Origin: Globodera rostochiensis
Taxonomy: Eukaryota > Nematoda > Chromadorea > Rhabditida > Heteroderidae
Assembly (NCBI GenBank): GCA_018350325.1
Contig: JAEVLN010000015.1
Location: forward strand, 2,253,289 to 2,317,288
DNA: 64,000 bases
Reading direction: 5' to 3'
Shown here: positions 11,826 through 23,932 of the stretch, one piece after another
Numbering within the stretch: position 1 is the first letter of the stretch
Layout: every line of letters starts with the position of its first letter
Program-made: the position numbers and the translations under genes
The notes under the pieces: model-generated
The model's input: only the letters and a program-made list of their open reading frames with translations
What the model was told of the DNA's origin: nothing
Database searches by the model: none

Positions 11826-13520
11826 TCAACAACAAAATAATTTTGATAGCTTTTCTTCTTGGTACTGTTTCAGGCTAATGTCAACACCAGACAAAGGCAG
11901 GCACTCACCTTCGCATTGCGTTCCGCCTGCAATTCATGCCGATTTTTCTGTTTGGCGTGCTCCTGCAGTATCTCTTTGCCCGCGCAGCCCCACACTTCCA
12001 TACCCTGCACATTCGACATCGTCTCATCGACCAACAAGTGACTGCCGTAGAACAAACCAAGCGGCGAAGATCGACTTTTGAAATTGCAACAGATGGCCGG
12101 TGCTTGGGCTTGAGTGCGGTCGAATTTGGGAAACAATTTGTAAAGCATCGAATAGGGCCCGCCAAATGCTTTTGAGCTGTGCCTTAAATAAGGAGGAGAA
12201 CATGAACTGAATGCAGAGCAAGTTAATAATCCCCCCCCCCGAAACCCAAAGCGTACAGGCATGGAGTTACATTAATAAATAAATTGTTAAAAATGTGTTT
12301 AACCCAACTATCAGTTCAAAAATATGGGACGGCAATGCCGGAATTTTTCCCAGCTCACCTCCATTCCTCGTCTGCCGCCACGGCATAAATCTCTTTGGAA
12401 GTTTGGCAAAGGATGAGCACAGACGGCCCCCTGTAGTTAAAGGCCTTCGACTCAAACCTAAAAGATACTGACCAAATTCATTAAAGAACTTCAAGCTGGT
12501 TTGGGTTATCTACCAGAGATGAAAATTTTACAATAATTCATTTTGCCATGCATTCATCAGTCCTGAAGTCCAACCTGGTAGTGCTCAGCCCGTCCCGTGC
12601 ACTTGAATAGAGCAATACCCAATCTTCTTCCGACGCTTGCAAACCAGATAGGCTTGGAAAGAACACAGTAGTGGGGAGGGCATTGCGAAGTACAAACATT
12701 TGAATGTCGTTCAAAATGCCAGAATGTATTTTGGAGCTTTGCTTAATTATCAATTTATTTTGATATTAAAAATCAGAACACTCACTTTGAACTGAACGGA
12801 AGAGAACAGCGAATGCGTTCTTTCAACCACCGATTGGCACATTCGAGCACAATTCGAATTCTTCCAATCAATCAATGAATCTGCCGTCTTCCCATAAGAT
12901 TCCTGCAGAAAACAGCAGAGAACGGAATTAGAAAGCATTAATTTTTATGATTTATTTGAAAATAAATCTTCCATTTGATATGTCAATAAGTAAATGGAAC
13001 GTTTAGGAAGCAAACTCAAATTACCATGTGTTCCACAAGGGAATTCACAAAGTCCCTCTCTTCTTCGGTTTGAATCGATAATCCGACTGACTCGAGACAC
13101 GCTTCCACCTAAAAACTCTTTTAAAGCCATCACTTGACATGTAACAAAACCAAACACAATGGAAGCTTCAGAAGTCTGACGACGTCATCCGAGGTCAGTT
13201 GCAACAATCTGTCAGCGCGTTCGAGAAACTGTTCCAACGAGATTTTCTGGTCGTCGTCTTGCAGACACGGCCAAAGTGATAAGGCCAATTGCGACCCGAT
13301 TCTAGGCTAAATTACAATTTAAACACAAATATATTTCAATTAGTAATTTTAAATAAGGCACCGCTACCTTGAGCTGTTCTAGGCCAACGGAAGCAGTTCC
13401 GTTACTCAATGCGTTGAAGGCATTTACCAGACTTTGATTGGATTGATGTAAGCGTTGTTTTTTGTCGCGATGCTCTTGATTATGGTGGCCATGACTGTTT
13501 TGACTATGTTCATTTCCCAT
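11826..13520 (-). CDS. MEAK7: TLDc-domain protein, MEAK7/TLDC1 type
   Basis: MEAK7 is a lysosome-associated, N-myristoylated protein implicated in an alternative mTOR signalling route. The start MGNEHSQ (13520) fits a myristoylated Gly2. It is followed by a His/Gln/Asn-rich linker and helical segments (FNALSNGTASVGLEQLK; WPCLQDDDQKISLEQFLERA). The TLDc region comes after these: EDWVLLYSSARDGLS, SKAFNYRGPSVLILCQTSKEI, ADEEW, AFGGPYSMLYKLFPKFD, SRSSPLGLFYGSHLL, NVQGMEVWGCAGKEILQEH. The last exon, after a GTGAGT...AAACAG intron, gives YQEEKLSKLFCC* (stop 11826-11828). The family normally has about 450 residues and this fits. Catalytic function is not expected; TLDc proteins are linked to V-ATPase and oxidative stress. 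Transcribed away from the TOM5-like/TIM8 pair. Confidence 0.85.
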
Positions 13521-13952
13521 TACAGTTTAATAAGTAATCAAACAAAGCGCTTTAAGTGATATTAACTTTTTTGTATCTAGCGATCCGATGGGTATAAAAC
13601 AGGCCTTCGATATGTCTCAAAGATTGTCCTTTATTTGAGATTTCTAGAATTTTTTTTATTTGTTTTTGATCGTTTAAAAGACAGATGGCCAAATTTTTTT
13701 GAATTGAATTGTTTCAATTTTTTTTGACACAAATGTGAGATTTTATTTACTTTAAAAAAACACGATTCCCGTTTTTTTGAACTCAATACAAAAAGTGCAT
13801 TTTGCTGAATTTGGGTCAAATCATTTTTTCCCAAAGAAAGTTTACTTGGTACACATATCACTTGGAAACTCTCCGTTGAATGCTAATAAAAGTACATTTT
13901 GTTTTAGATCAATTATTGAGCATTAAAAAAGCTTTCCACTATTTCCTGAAGA
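13521..13952. other. Divergent intergenic region TLDc gene / TOM5-like gene
   Basis: 432 bp, A/T-rich with repeated T and A runs, bounded by start codons on opposite strands. Presumed bidirectional promoter region. I see nothing else in it. Confidence 0.5.
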
Positions 13953-14167
13953 ATGTTCTTCCCGATGGGCCCTTCACAGGACCAAGGAATGCAGCAGCAG
14001 GCCCAAGCCTTGGCGTCCAGAAAAGCCCGTGACGATTTCTTCACATTTGTCGCTTATGGAATCGTTCTGGAGATCGGTGACTCAGAATCTTTTTGTGCAG
14101 CCTTTTCATTCTGAATTTAGGTGCGAGTGCTATGCGATATATGGGATTTGATTCTTTTCTCGTTTAA
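13953..14167 (+). CDS. Small single-pass protein, TOM5-like candidate
   Basis: Two exons (13953-14076 and 14121-14167, 44 nt GT-AG intron) encode 56 residues: a Gln-rich N terminus (GPSQDQGMQQQAQ), a basic Arg/Lys segment (ASRKARDD), then one hydrophobic segment (FFTFVAYGIVLEIGASAM) and a short tail ending FDSFLV*. The layout RDD + one membrane helix + FDS-type tail resembles metazoan TOMM5 (REDV...KKLDS), a small subunit of the outer mitochondrial membrane import pore. Identity in such a short protein is weak, so this is inference. It lies 178 bp upstream of TIM8 on the same strand, which fits a mitochondrial import operon. It is shorter than the usual ORF cut-offs. Confidence 0.55.
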
Positions 14168-14345
14168 ATTTGAAAGAAAAGATAACGGCGACGATCGAAC
14201 ATTTTTTGTTTTAAATTGTTACATTGAGTTTTTACTGATTAAATGTTTATTTTACTCTTGGTGTTTTTTCGACAATTGTTTGTTTGCGATTTTTGCCTTT
14301 TCGACATTCATTTTAACCATTATTTTGTACAAGTTAAAAGCGATT

Positions 14346-14785
14346 ATGGAGGCCACTGATGACCATCAGCTCAATAATTTCATGCAACAAATACAGGCGG
14401 AAGCACAGAAACAGGGCCTCCAAGAACAGGTGATCTTTTTTAGAATTCGGACCCCGAATTCGAACATTTGCCCGAAAATCCAAAATTCTCCCTATTTAAA
14501 TTTAATTTCAGATGTTGAGTCTGAACAGCCGTTGCTTCGACATTTGCTTCACCGATTCCCGCCCTCCGAGTAAAATGGACGGGAAGGTTAAATTTAAAAG
14601 TCAAAACAAATTAAATATAAACGTTTATTTAGTCTCAAACGTGTCTCGCCAACTGCGTTAACCGCATTTTTGAGGCGAAACAATTTATGGTGGGCTTTTC
14701 CTTTTAATCACCGCATCAAATTATTTGTTTTTGTCTGTTTTAGTTCGAACATCTTCAAAAGAGTTCGTCGGCTGGCGCCATTTGA
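14346..14785 (+). CDS. TIMM8: Mitochondrial intermembrane-space chaperone TIM8
   Basis: A small TIM that escorts hydrophobic precursors across the intermembrane space together with TIM13. Four exons (14346-14429, 14512-14586, 14633-14689, 14744-14785) join in frame to an 85-residue protein, the normal family size. It begins MEATDDHQLNNFMQQIQAEA, has the QKQ segment typical of Tim8, and carries the twin CX3C motif: CFDIC, then 16 residues, then CLANC. These four cysteines form the disulfide-linked hairpin. It ends FEHLQKSSSAGAI*. Each splice junction is GT-AG and phase 0. Each exon is below 90 nt, so no single long frame reveals the gene. Its small upstream neighbour is also a candidate import component. 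Confidence 0.9.
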
Positions 14786-15406
14786 ATCGATCGGTTGAAA
14801 CTCTTTTTGTTATTGTTATTTGTGTCGATTTTGCATTTCGCAACATTTAAACGTTCTTTTCAATTGGAGCAAAAAGTGGTAAAAATGGTGAGAATTTTAT
14901 GGCAGCTGCTTTTTGGCGTTTTGGGCCAAAATGTTTGTTCTTGGTAAAAAGACATTTGAAAGCATTCCCCGAAACTTCTGTCCCTTTTTTTCGTACAACC
15001 GGTGGTCTTCACTGGTACATTTTATAGGTACATTCGTGTCCTTCCCCCTTTTTTGAATTCGTTGCCGAGGAGACTCCTCTGAATGCCGGTGATTGTTAAT
15101 TAAAGTTCCCTTTGAAACACTTTATGAAAGACGGGAGGGAAACAATCGAAGGGGCAAATGATTATTCTTTCGTTTATAAGCCGCCCTCTGTCAGATGCAA
15201 AGGTTTTCTGTCCAATTCACATTTTATATTGTCAACGGTTCGCTTTCGGCATTCTCAGTAAAACTTCCGCCAGCCTCTCGCATTTGTTGCACTCATTCTG
15301 CGAAACGCCGCTTTCCATAGATTTACTCGAATTGACAAATATCCGAAAAGGGGGGGGGAAGATGGGTAAAGGGGAAGGGGGGAGGGGATTAGTGGGAAGA
15401 GGAAGG

Positions 15407-15476
15407 GCGGGGGGGGGGGACGGGGGAGGGGGAGGGGGAGGGGGGGGGGGTACAATGTCCCCCCCCCCCCCTCCCC
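15407..15476. repeat. Poly-G block followed by poly-C block (potential hairpin / G-quadruplex)
   Basis: 15407-15450 is almost pure G (interrupted by single A or C); after a 7-8 bp spacer, 15459-15476 is almost pure C. The two blocks can pair as a hairpin, and the G strand has many G-quadruplex possibilities. Confidence 0.8.
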
Positions 15477-15696
15477 AAACACTCACCACCGACCCATCCA
15501 TTTTTAGGCCACAACTCATGGCGCAAAAGCGGCCGAAGGTCTGCCCGCCATTCCCTCCAAAATTGTCTGTCCCTCTCCACCCAATGGAAATGCATTTGCG
15601 TTGTGTGGGCTAAATTCTTTTTAGTTTATGGGCAACCGGCCGATACCAACAACAAATATAAATGAATAAAAAATAATTACCCGTCCTTCGCGCCCA

Positions 15697-15760
15697 CCCC
15701 CCCCCCCCCCCCTCCACCTCCAAACCTGTCATTATTTCATTTGGGGGGGGGGGGGGGGGG
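15697..15760. repeat. C16 ... G18 inverted homopolymer pair
   Basis: A run of 16 C (15697-15712) and a run of 18 G (15743-15760) separated by 30 bp, with CCA before and TGG after, so that the complementarity extends past the runs. Same architecture as the block at 15407 and the smaller one at 2641-2696. Confidence 0.8.
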
Positions 15761-16198
15761 TGGTCAATAATGGGAAATTTGGGGTGGACGAAGGATTGAG
15801 AGAAATGATGGAATTGTGGGGAAGAGAGAGAGGAGCCGCCCATCCCCGGACGTAACTCGCACAACTCGTCCGCATCTTCACGTCTTTCTTTTGTACCCCC
15901 CCCCCCCCTCAGCAATCGCTTTCCCCCCGTTCCCTTCCAATTCCGTCTCCTCCCGCCCTCTTAATTCGGAAGTTTTTGTCCCAATTCGTGTACAAAAAAA
16001 AATTGAAAATCCATCGTCTTGAACCGTCCCCTTATGGTTGACTCTGATTGATTTGATTTGACTGGTCTGCCCCTCCGGGTGGAAGACCGTCGTCCGTCCG
16101 TCCTTCCGATCATTACCTCTCCATATTCACCCACACACTCCGACTTTTTACGCTTCATCCTCGTCCTTCCATAAAAAGTTCGCCCTTTCTTCCCTCGA

Positions 16199-17126
16199 AT
16201 GGCACCCACGGGTACTGGCCAGCCCACGGCACTTCTTTGTACATTGGCATCATCAGTCCGACCTCCGCTCCCTCTTCGTCGTGTCCTCTTCGTGCTCATC
16301 TTCCATTGTCTTTTGGATGTCGCTGTGGGGGGGCTAAAGTGCAAGTGCACCCAAAACTCGCCCAAAGTCGCCTGCGAGGTGAGTACTAACCGCAAAATGG
16401 GTAAAATGCGTTCATTTGACCTGTTCAGCATGGCATGTGCGAGGTGTCTTCTGCCGCGTCTGGTCAGTGATTGGATCCAGAGAATGAGAGGGAATGAAAG
16501 GCCCATTTAGCCTGTCTGATGCTCGACCACCCCCACTCCGGAAGGCATTGTCAGCAGAACTTCCCCCCCCCCAATTGACAGCCAGCCCCATCACTTTTAG
16601 ACGCGTGCAGCACATCCGAACTTAGAGAAGGCGAATGTGTGGAGAAGCGGAGTCGATCGGGCGCGAATGTCAAGGTGAATTGGTCGGTCGGATCAATTTG
16701 ATTTGGTGGGTGGAGGCGACGACCGGTGGGGAGAGACGGCGGGCAGCCATTTGAGCCCCCCCCCCCCCTCCCGCAATTCAATTCGAATGCCTCCCCTCCC
16801 ATTTTTGGGTTTTAATGATCGGAGGACAGAACAGCTCGCCAATCACTCCGTTTCTTTAGGTGTGCTCCTGCAACTCTTCAGACTTTTGCAACTTCAAAAT
16901 ATGGCCGGACGGCAAGGAAGATCAGGCATTTGGAGCTGAGGAAAGTGACGACGAGACGGAGGAGTCGGCGGAGGACGAGAACAGCGAGGAGGTCACGGGC
17001 GAAGGAAGTTTGAAGAACGGAGCGACGGCGGCAAATCCCCCCACCGGAGTGCCGGTCGCCATTTCCATTGGCCTCCTCGCTTTTATACTTCGTGTAATTT
17101 GCGACCGATCCGACATTTTTGGATAG
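16199..17126 (+). CDS. Secreted/GPI-type three-finger protein (activin-receptor ectodomain-like)
   Basis: Four exons: 16199-16378, 16429-16462, 16601-16674, 16860-17126. A long signal region (hydrophobic core RRVLFVLIFHCLLDVAVGG) precedes a cysteine-rich domain: LKCKCTQNSPKVACEHGMC, then SDACSTSELREGECVEKR, then VKVCSCNSSDFCN. The pattern LKCxC...C...GxC...C...C...VCxC...DxCN is that of the three-finger ectodomain of TGF-beta/activin type I receptors and Ly6 proteins. A Glu/Asp/Ser-rich stalk follows, then a C-terminal hydrophobic stretch (GVPVAISIGLLAFILRVI). No kinase exons follow: the next gene is on the other strand 117 bp away. It is therefore a GPI- or single-pass-anchored three-finger protein, perhaps a decoy or co-receptor; ligand unknown. 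The 34 nt second exon is needed to restore phase and supplies GMC. Confidence 0.78.
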
Positions 17127-17242
17127 TTTAAACAAAAAACGGAAAACAAATTGTCAAAAACGTATAAGAAAAGGCGCACCAAAATTTGCAACGAAATAAA
17201 TTCCTCCTTTTTTTCCTTCCGTCCATCAAAAGTTGACAATGT

Positions 17243-20173
17243 TTAGCTAAAAGTGATAATCTGATGGAAGTAGAACGACAGAATGACTGAAATGCCCGCC
17301 CGTCCGCCCGCGCATCTACGGACCAAAATACAAACCACAGCCCCCCCCCCACCGGACACCGCTAAAACAAAACAAATAACGGCAGAAATTCTGCAAATAA
17401 ATGTGCCAATGTCCGGTTTGAAGACGAACCCACGCTCGCTGACCTCGGCGTGCACAGAAATGCCCATCGCCTTGCAGAGGAATGTGTGCGCGATGTGCAT
17501 CGACTGCGCAATTGTGTCGGCCTTTTTGAAGCCGTGCCCTTCTCCCGAGAACAGCTTCAGCAGTGTGGGCGTCCCCTTTGCCCTCAGAGCTTCGTACAGT
17601 GCCTCGCTTTGTGCCACCGGCACAACTTTGTCGTCGGTGCCGTGCAGAAAGGCAACGGGTTTGTTTATGCGGTTGCAGTTGTGGATGGGAGAACGGTCGC
17701 GATAGGTTTGGATGCCCTCGGGGAGGTCGGCGATAAGTCTCCCCGTATTCCCGCGTTCAAATTTGTGCGAGGTCTTAACAAAACGGTCTTTCATCTGACC
17801 CCCGCGGGCATCTCTCTGACAGAACGACCACCTTGAAGAGTTCCTCCAAGTCGGACACGCCATAGAGAGAAACGCCGGCGGCGAAAGCATCCGAATGCGA
17901 CAGAACGCTAAGGACGGTAAAGCCACCGGCCGAACTGCCCATAATACAAAGCCGGGAAGGGTCCACGAGGCCGGAGGTTACGAGACATCTGAACAACGGC
18001 ACAAAGACCGGTGGTTGGTCGACGGACGGAAAAGACGCACTTCGCCCCGCTGATCAAATCGTCACGGTCGGCAACGCCCCACTGACCGAGCAGAGAATTG
18101 CGAAACTCGCGCCCGAACCCGGAAGAGCCTTAAAAAGGCCGATTCATTCACATAAAATATAATAATTACATTTTTAGTATTTAAAGCAATTATTCGTAAA
18201 TTTAAAAAAATCGTTTCACCTCTGTAGTTAATGTCAAAGACGGCGAATCCGCGAGAAGTAAAGTATTGCCTAAACATTGGGGGAGTTGGGTTAATGGTCA
18301 GTTTATATTCAACAAAATTCAGCAAAGAATTGGACAAAATCCCCCGAAATTATTGCTAATATTTCAACAAATATTTTCTTTTCCTCTCACTTTTTCATGT
18401 CCAAATCATTTTTTGTGCGCGCGGTCGGACCCCCGTGGACGAAAAGAATTGCCGGCGGCAGTTTGCCTTCGGGCGCACAATGCGAGTGACTGTGTGGGGT
18501 GTAGAAATAGCCCTGCAGGGAACGGCCATCAACGGAAGTAAAAGTGATCGTCCGCGGAGTAGAAATGGGCAGCTGAGAGAGTTCGGAGTGCTCACGTGCT
18601 TCACGGAGGACCGTGACCTAAAGCAAGGCGATGTCGGCGGGGACTTTGTTCACAAATCTGAGACTGCGTGAGGCTTAGCGGACAAGTCCAAGCAGATCAC
18701 AGAAGAAGCCCTCCGGGGTCCGGACGCCAAACAGAACAGTGCGTTCTGGTCAGGCGAGAGGCACAACTGCTGGAAAACGGTGAAGCCGAGTCGAGTGACG
18801 GAATCGATCGGCGTGGGCGGCACTCCGTCGCGCAGCTCCCAAAGAGCGTCCCCACCGTCCGCAGAACAATTCGAAGAGCGGAGCACCGCAATCGCCCCTC
18901 CGTCATTCCGTACAACAAAGGGCCGATCCATGTCGAACAGCCAAAGGGGCTGAAGTTGACTGAGTACAGCTACTTATCAGAATGTGCACACAAACATCGC
19001 CGATCTCTCCAAACCCCTCGGGAATGAGTCCATCGCCCACAATGCCTTTGGCCCCATCCGAGTAGTCCAATCTGAAGATGTTCCATTCGCCACCAATGTC
19101 CGATAGTGTCCACAACGTCGTCCCTGTCCATGCCAGGCCGAAGTTGCTGTTCCCGTTGTTGAGAATCGTCCGACTGGGCCCAAGCAGAGCCCCGTCCAGG
19201 CCTAACTCCACCAGATGGACGGATGTCTTCTCCCATGACTAAACGAGGAAATGTGGGACTGAACTCCCCCACCCCCGGCGTCTCACCCCCCCCCCCCTGG
19301 CGTCTCACCATGTACGGACGGTTCCATTGAATCCACGCCAACCAACGGCCATCCGGACTCAGTCTGGGCGAAGCATAAAAGTCGGCCCCTTCGTCCTAAG
19401 GTTTCTTCTTATTCCTTTGGCACTTTCGGCCCACCCCCCCCCCCTCACCCACCACAACTTGACAATGCCCGTCACCCCGCAAATCCGCCCGCACCAATCG
19501 ATTCACCGGGTCCGCACTTTCGTCGTCCTTCGAGTGAATTTGCTGCACAGCGTATACAAAATGCCCGTGGGTAACAATGTCCGCCTGGCGCCGAATTTGA
19601 TTTTTGTTGCCGTCCGACCCTTCGCTTTCGACGATGGCTTTGGGGGCGGCGCCGGGGGCGGGCAACTGCCAAATGCCACCGGAATGGCATATCAAAGGCC
19701 CCCCGCCACCGTTTTGTCCTCCGGCGACAGTGCTCACACAAAGGGAGGCACCGCCGTACTCGTGGACACAAAAAACAGAAAAATTCATTGCCAGGCTTTC
19801 ACCGTCCCTCCCCACCAACTGACCAATTGGTCACCGAAATGTCCGTCTGCGTCCATTGGACAACGCCTCCTCCGTCAGTCTGACCGAACAGCACTTTCTT
19901 CCCAGAGAGTAATGTTTGCTCCAACCAGAAAGGCCTTCCCTGGGGCGACACCTTCGGGGAAACCATCGAATAGAAAGGACATCGCTTTTCCTCGGCTTAT
20001 TCATTGTTTTCTATTTTTTAATTTATCCCAACCAATCACTGCAGTTAAATAAGGCAAAAACCCTCCAATTGACTAACCCTCAATTCACTGATCGTTTTAC
20101 AGTTCCCTTTGACGAGCTGTTGGCCCGTGATCGGACTTTCCCATGCGCCATACTCCGCAATTATTTTTCCCAT
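17243..20173 (-). CDS. S9 prolyl-oligopeptidase-family serine peptidase
   Basis: A cytosolic-type S9 hydrolase, beta-propeller followed by alpha/beta hydrolase, like bacterial and eukaryotic S9C acylaminoacyl/dipeptidyl peptidases. It starts [20 protein letters not shown] (20173), the typical YGxWxSPIT opening. The propeller shows [28 protein letters not shown] and [11 protein letters not shown]. The hydrolase part shows [14 protein letters not shown] (oxyanion), [26 protein letters not shown] and the nucleophile elbow GSSAGG. The acidic residue is in HGTDDKVVP and the histidine in [10 protein letters not shown]. Several introns of 45-65 nt interrupt the hydrolase half and are confirmed by phase. 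After the normal family end the frame continues into a hydrophobic tail ([18 protein letters not shown]), so the true stop may differ. An upstream in-frame extension is possible but lacks homology. Substrate unknown. Confidence 0.85.
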
Positions 20174-20616
20174 TTTGGAATGTGAACGACGAATTGTCGA
20201 AAGTGTGTTTCTGCAGAACAATTTCGTTAAGTCCGGGAGGAATTGACGTAAAAGTGCCAGTTTCAAATCTAATTGACTAATCAATCCTTTTGAATTAAAG
20301 TTACAGCCCAGAAGGAAGCCAGGGAATGGCAAAGCCGGCATAATCACCCTCCGGCAATAGAGTAACGCCGGGGGGGGGGCATAAAGCAAAAGAGGAATAA
20401 ACACAACAAAAGCCCTAATAGAACAATATTTTGATTTTGTAATTAACTGATACGAGTCAATCGCTCGACAAATGGCCAATGTAACTAACAAATTTATAAT
20501 TTGAAAATAAAATAAGGCAACGACGGAACGAAATGAATGGCAATCACGTGGGCGAGTCTCAACAAAGCATCACAAATTGAATGATTGGGAATTATAAAAA
20601 TGAAGTCAGCTGCTCT
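20174..20616. other. Intergenic between S9 peptidase and ALDH7A1
   Basis: 443 bp, same-strand spacing (the ALDH7A1 stop is upstream of the peptidase start). AT-rich with one G9 run near 20370. I see no gene in it; it is longer than typical operon spacing. Confidence 0.5.
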
Positions 20617-23220
<2,604 letters not shown>

Positions 23221-23932
23221 TCGTTGGTGGTGAACTGCTGGAAAAGTGTGCGTTATTTTCTATGCAAGCTGTAAGTGCTGGCTGATATGTAACAATGAGC
23301 AAGATGGAAAATAAGTGAGGCTTCATTCCGTTACGTCCTTGGAATTAAAATATTTGTGGAAGTTTATGTCCCTGATTCTTATCATCAGGCTTTTTGCCTG
23401 CTAAATGAGGCTTTTTGTTGGTATGGACGTGAACGACAAAAAAAAAAAGAAATCCTTGGCGCAAGTTTTCTTTTTTAAACTTGGATGCTTTGTTGAATTT
23501 AAAAAAACTTATAGTTGATAAATTGTTAAATTTCAAAGTTTTGTACTTGAGATCAACACGGTTGTACTTGATCCAATGCCTTTCAGATACAAAAACCCTG
23601 ATTTAATTCCACCAATCAAAAGTAGAGTAGCGCGGGAATGGAAAGGATTACCGGTTTTTGGAACGTTGGTTTCGAGAAAGAAAATTCATCTCATCGGAAG
23701 AGCCACTTTCAAAACTATTCTGCCTCGGGCATTAAGCATAGCTTTATTTCATTTCTCTCCCGCTGTCGTTGTCTCTTCTCTATTTCGTCTGGACAGACAC
23801 TAACAAATGTTTGTGCCGCGGAGTTTTGGCCGTTTTCTTCACGACCATTCCCACTCACTCCACACGCTTTCTTCTCTATCGACTACGCCTTTTTGCCAAA
23901 AGTTTATTTGATCTTCTCATTGTCAGTGCCAA
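23221..23932. other. Divergent intergenic region ALDH7A1 / flavodoxin gene
   Basis: 712 bp between start codons on opposite strands. Plus-strand frames at 23576-23930 carry Arg/Phe-rich translations with no recognised domain. A CAG acceptor just before 23929 suggests an upstream exon or trans-splice site for the next gene. Confidence 0.45.

Larger units (their letters stand above)
14786..16198. other. Intergenic, with paired poly-G/poly-C tracts
   Basis: 1.4 kb before the three-finger protein gene. An ATG directly followed by GTGAGA at 14885 could be a first coding exon of only ATG, but I cannot link it to anything. The rest is AT-rich until about 15350, then dominated by extreme G and C runs (listed separately). 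Confidence 0.5.

Noticed and set aside
15158..15613. 151-codon plus-strand frame and its minus-strand Pro/Gly-rich shadows.
   Set aside because: Stop-free only because of the poly-G/poly-C blocks; the translation is Gly/Pro homopolymer.
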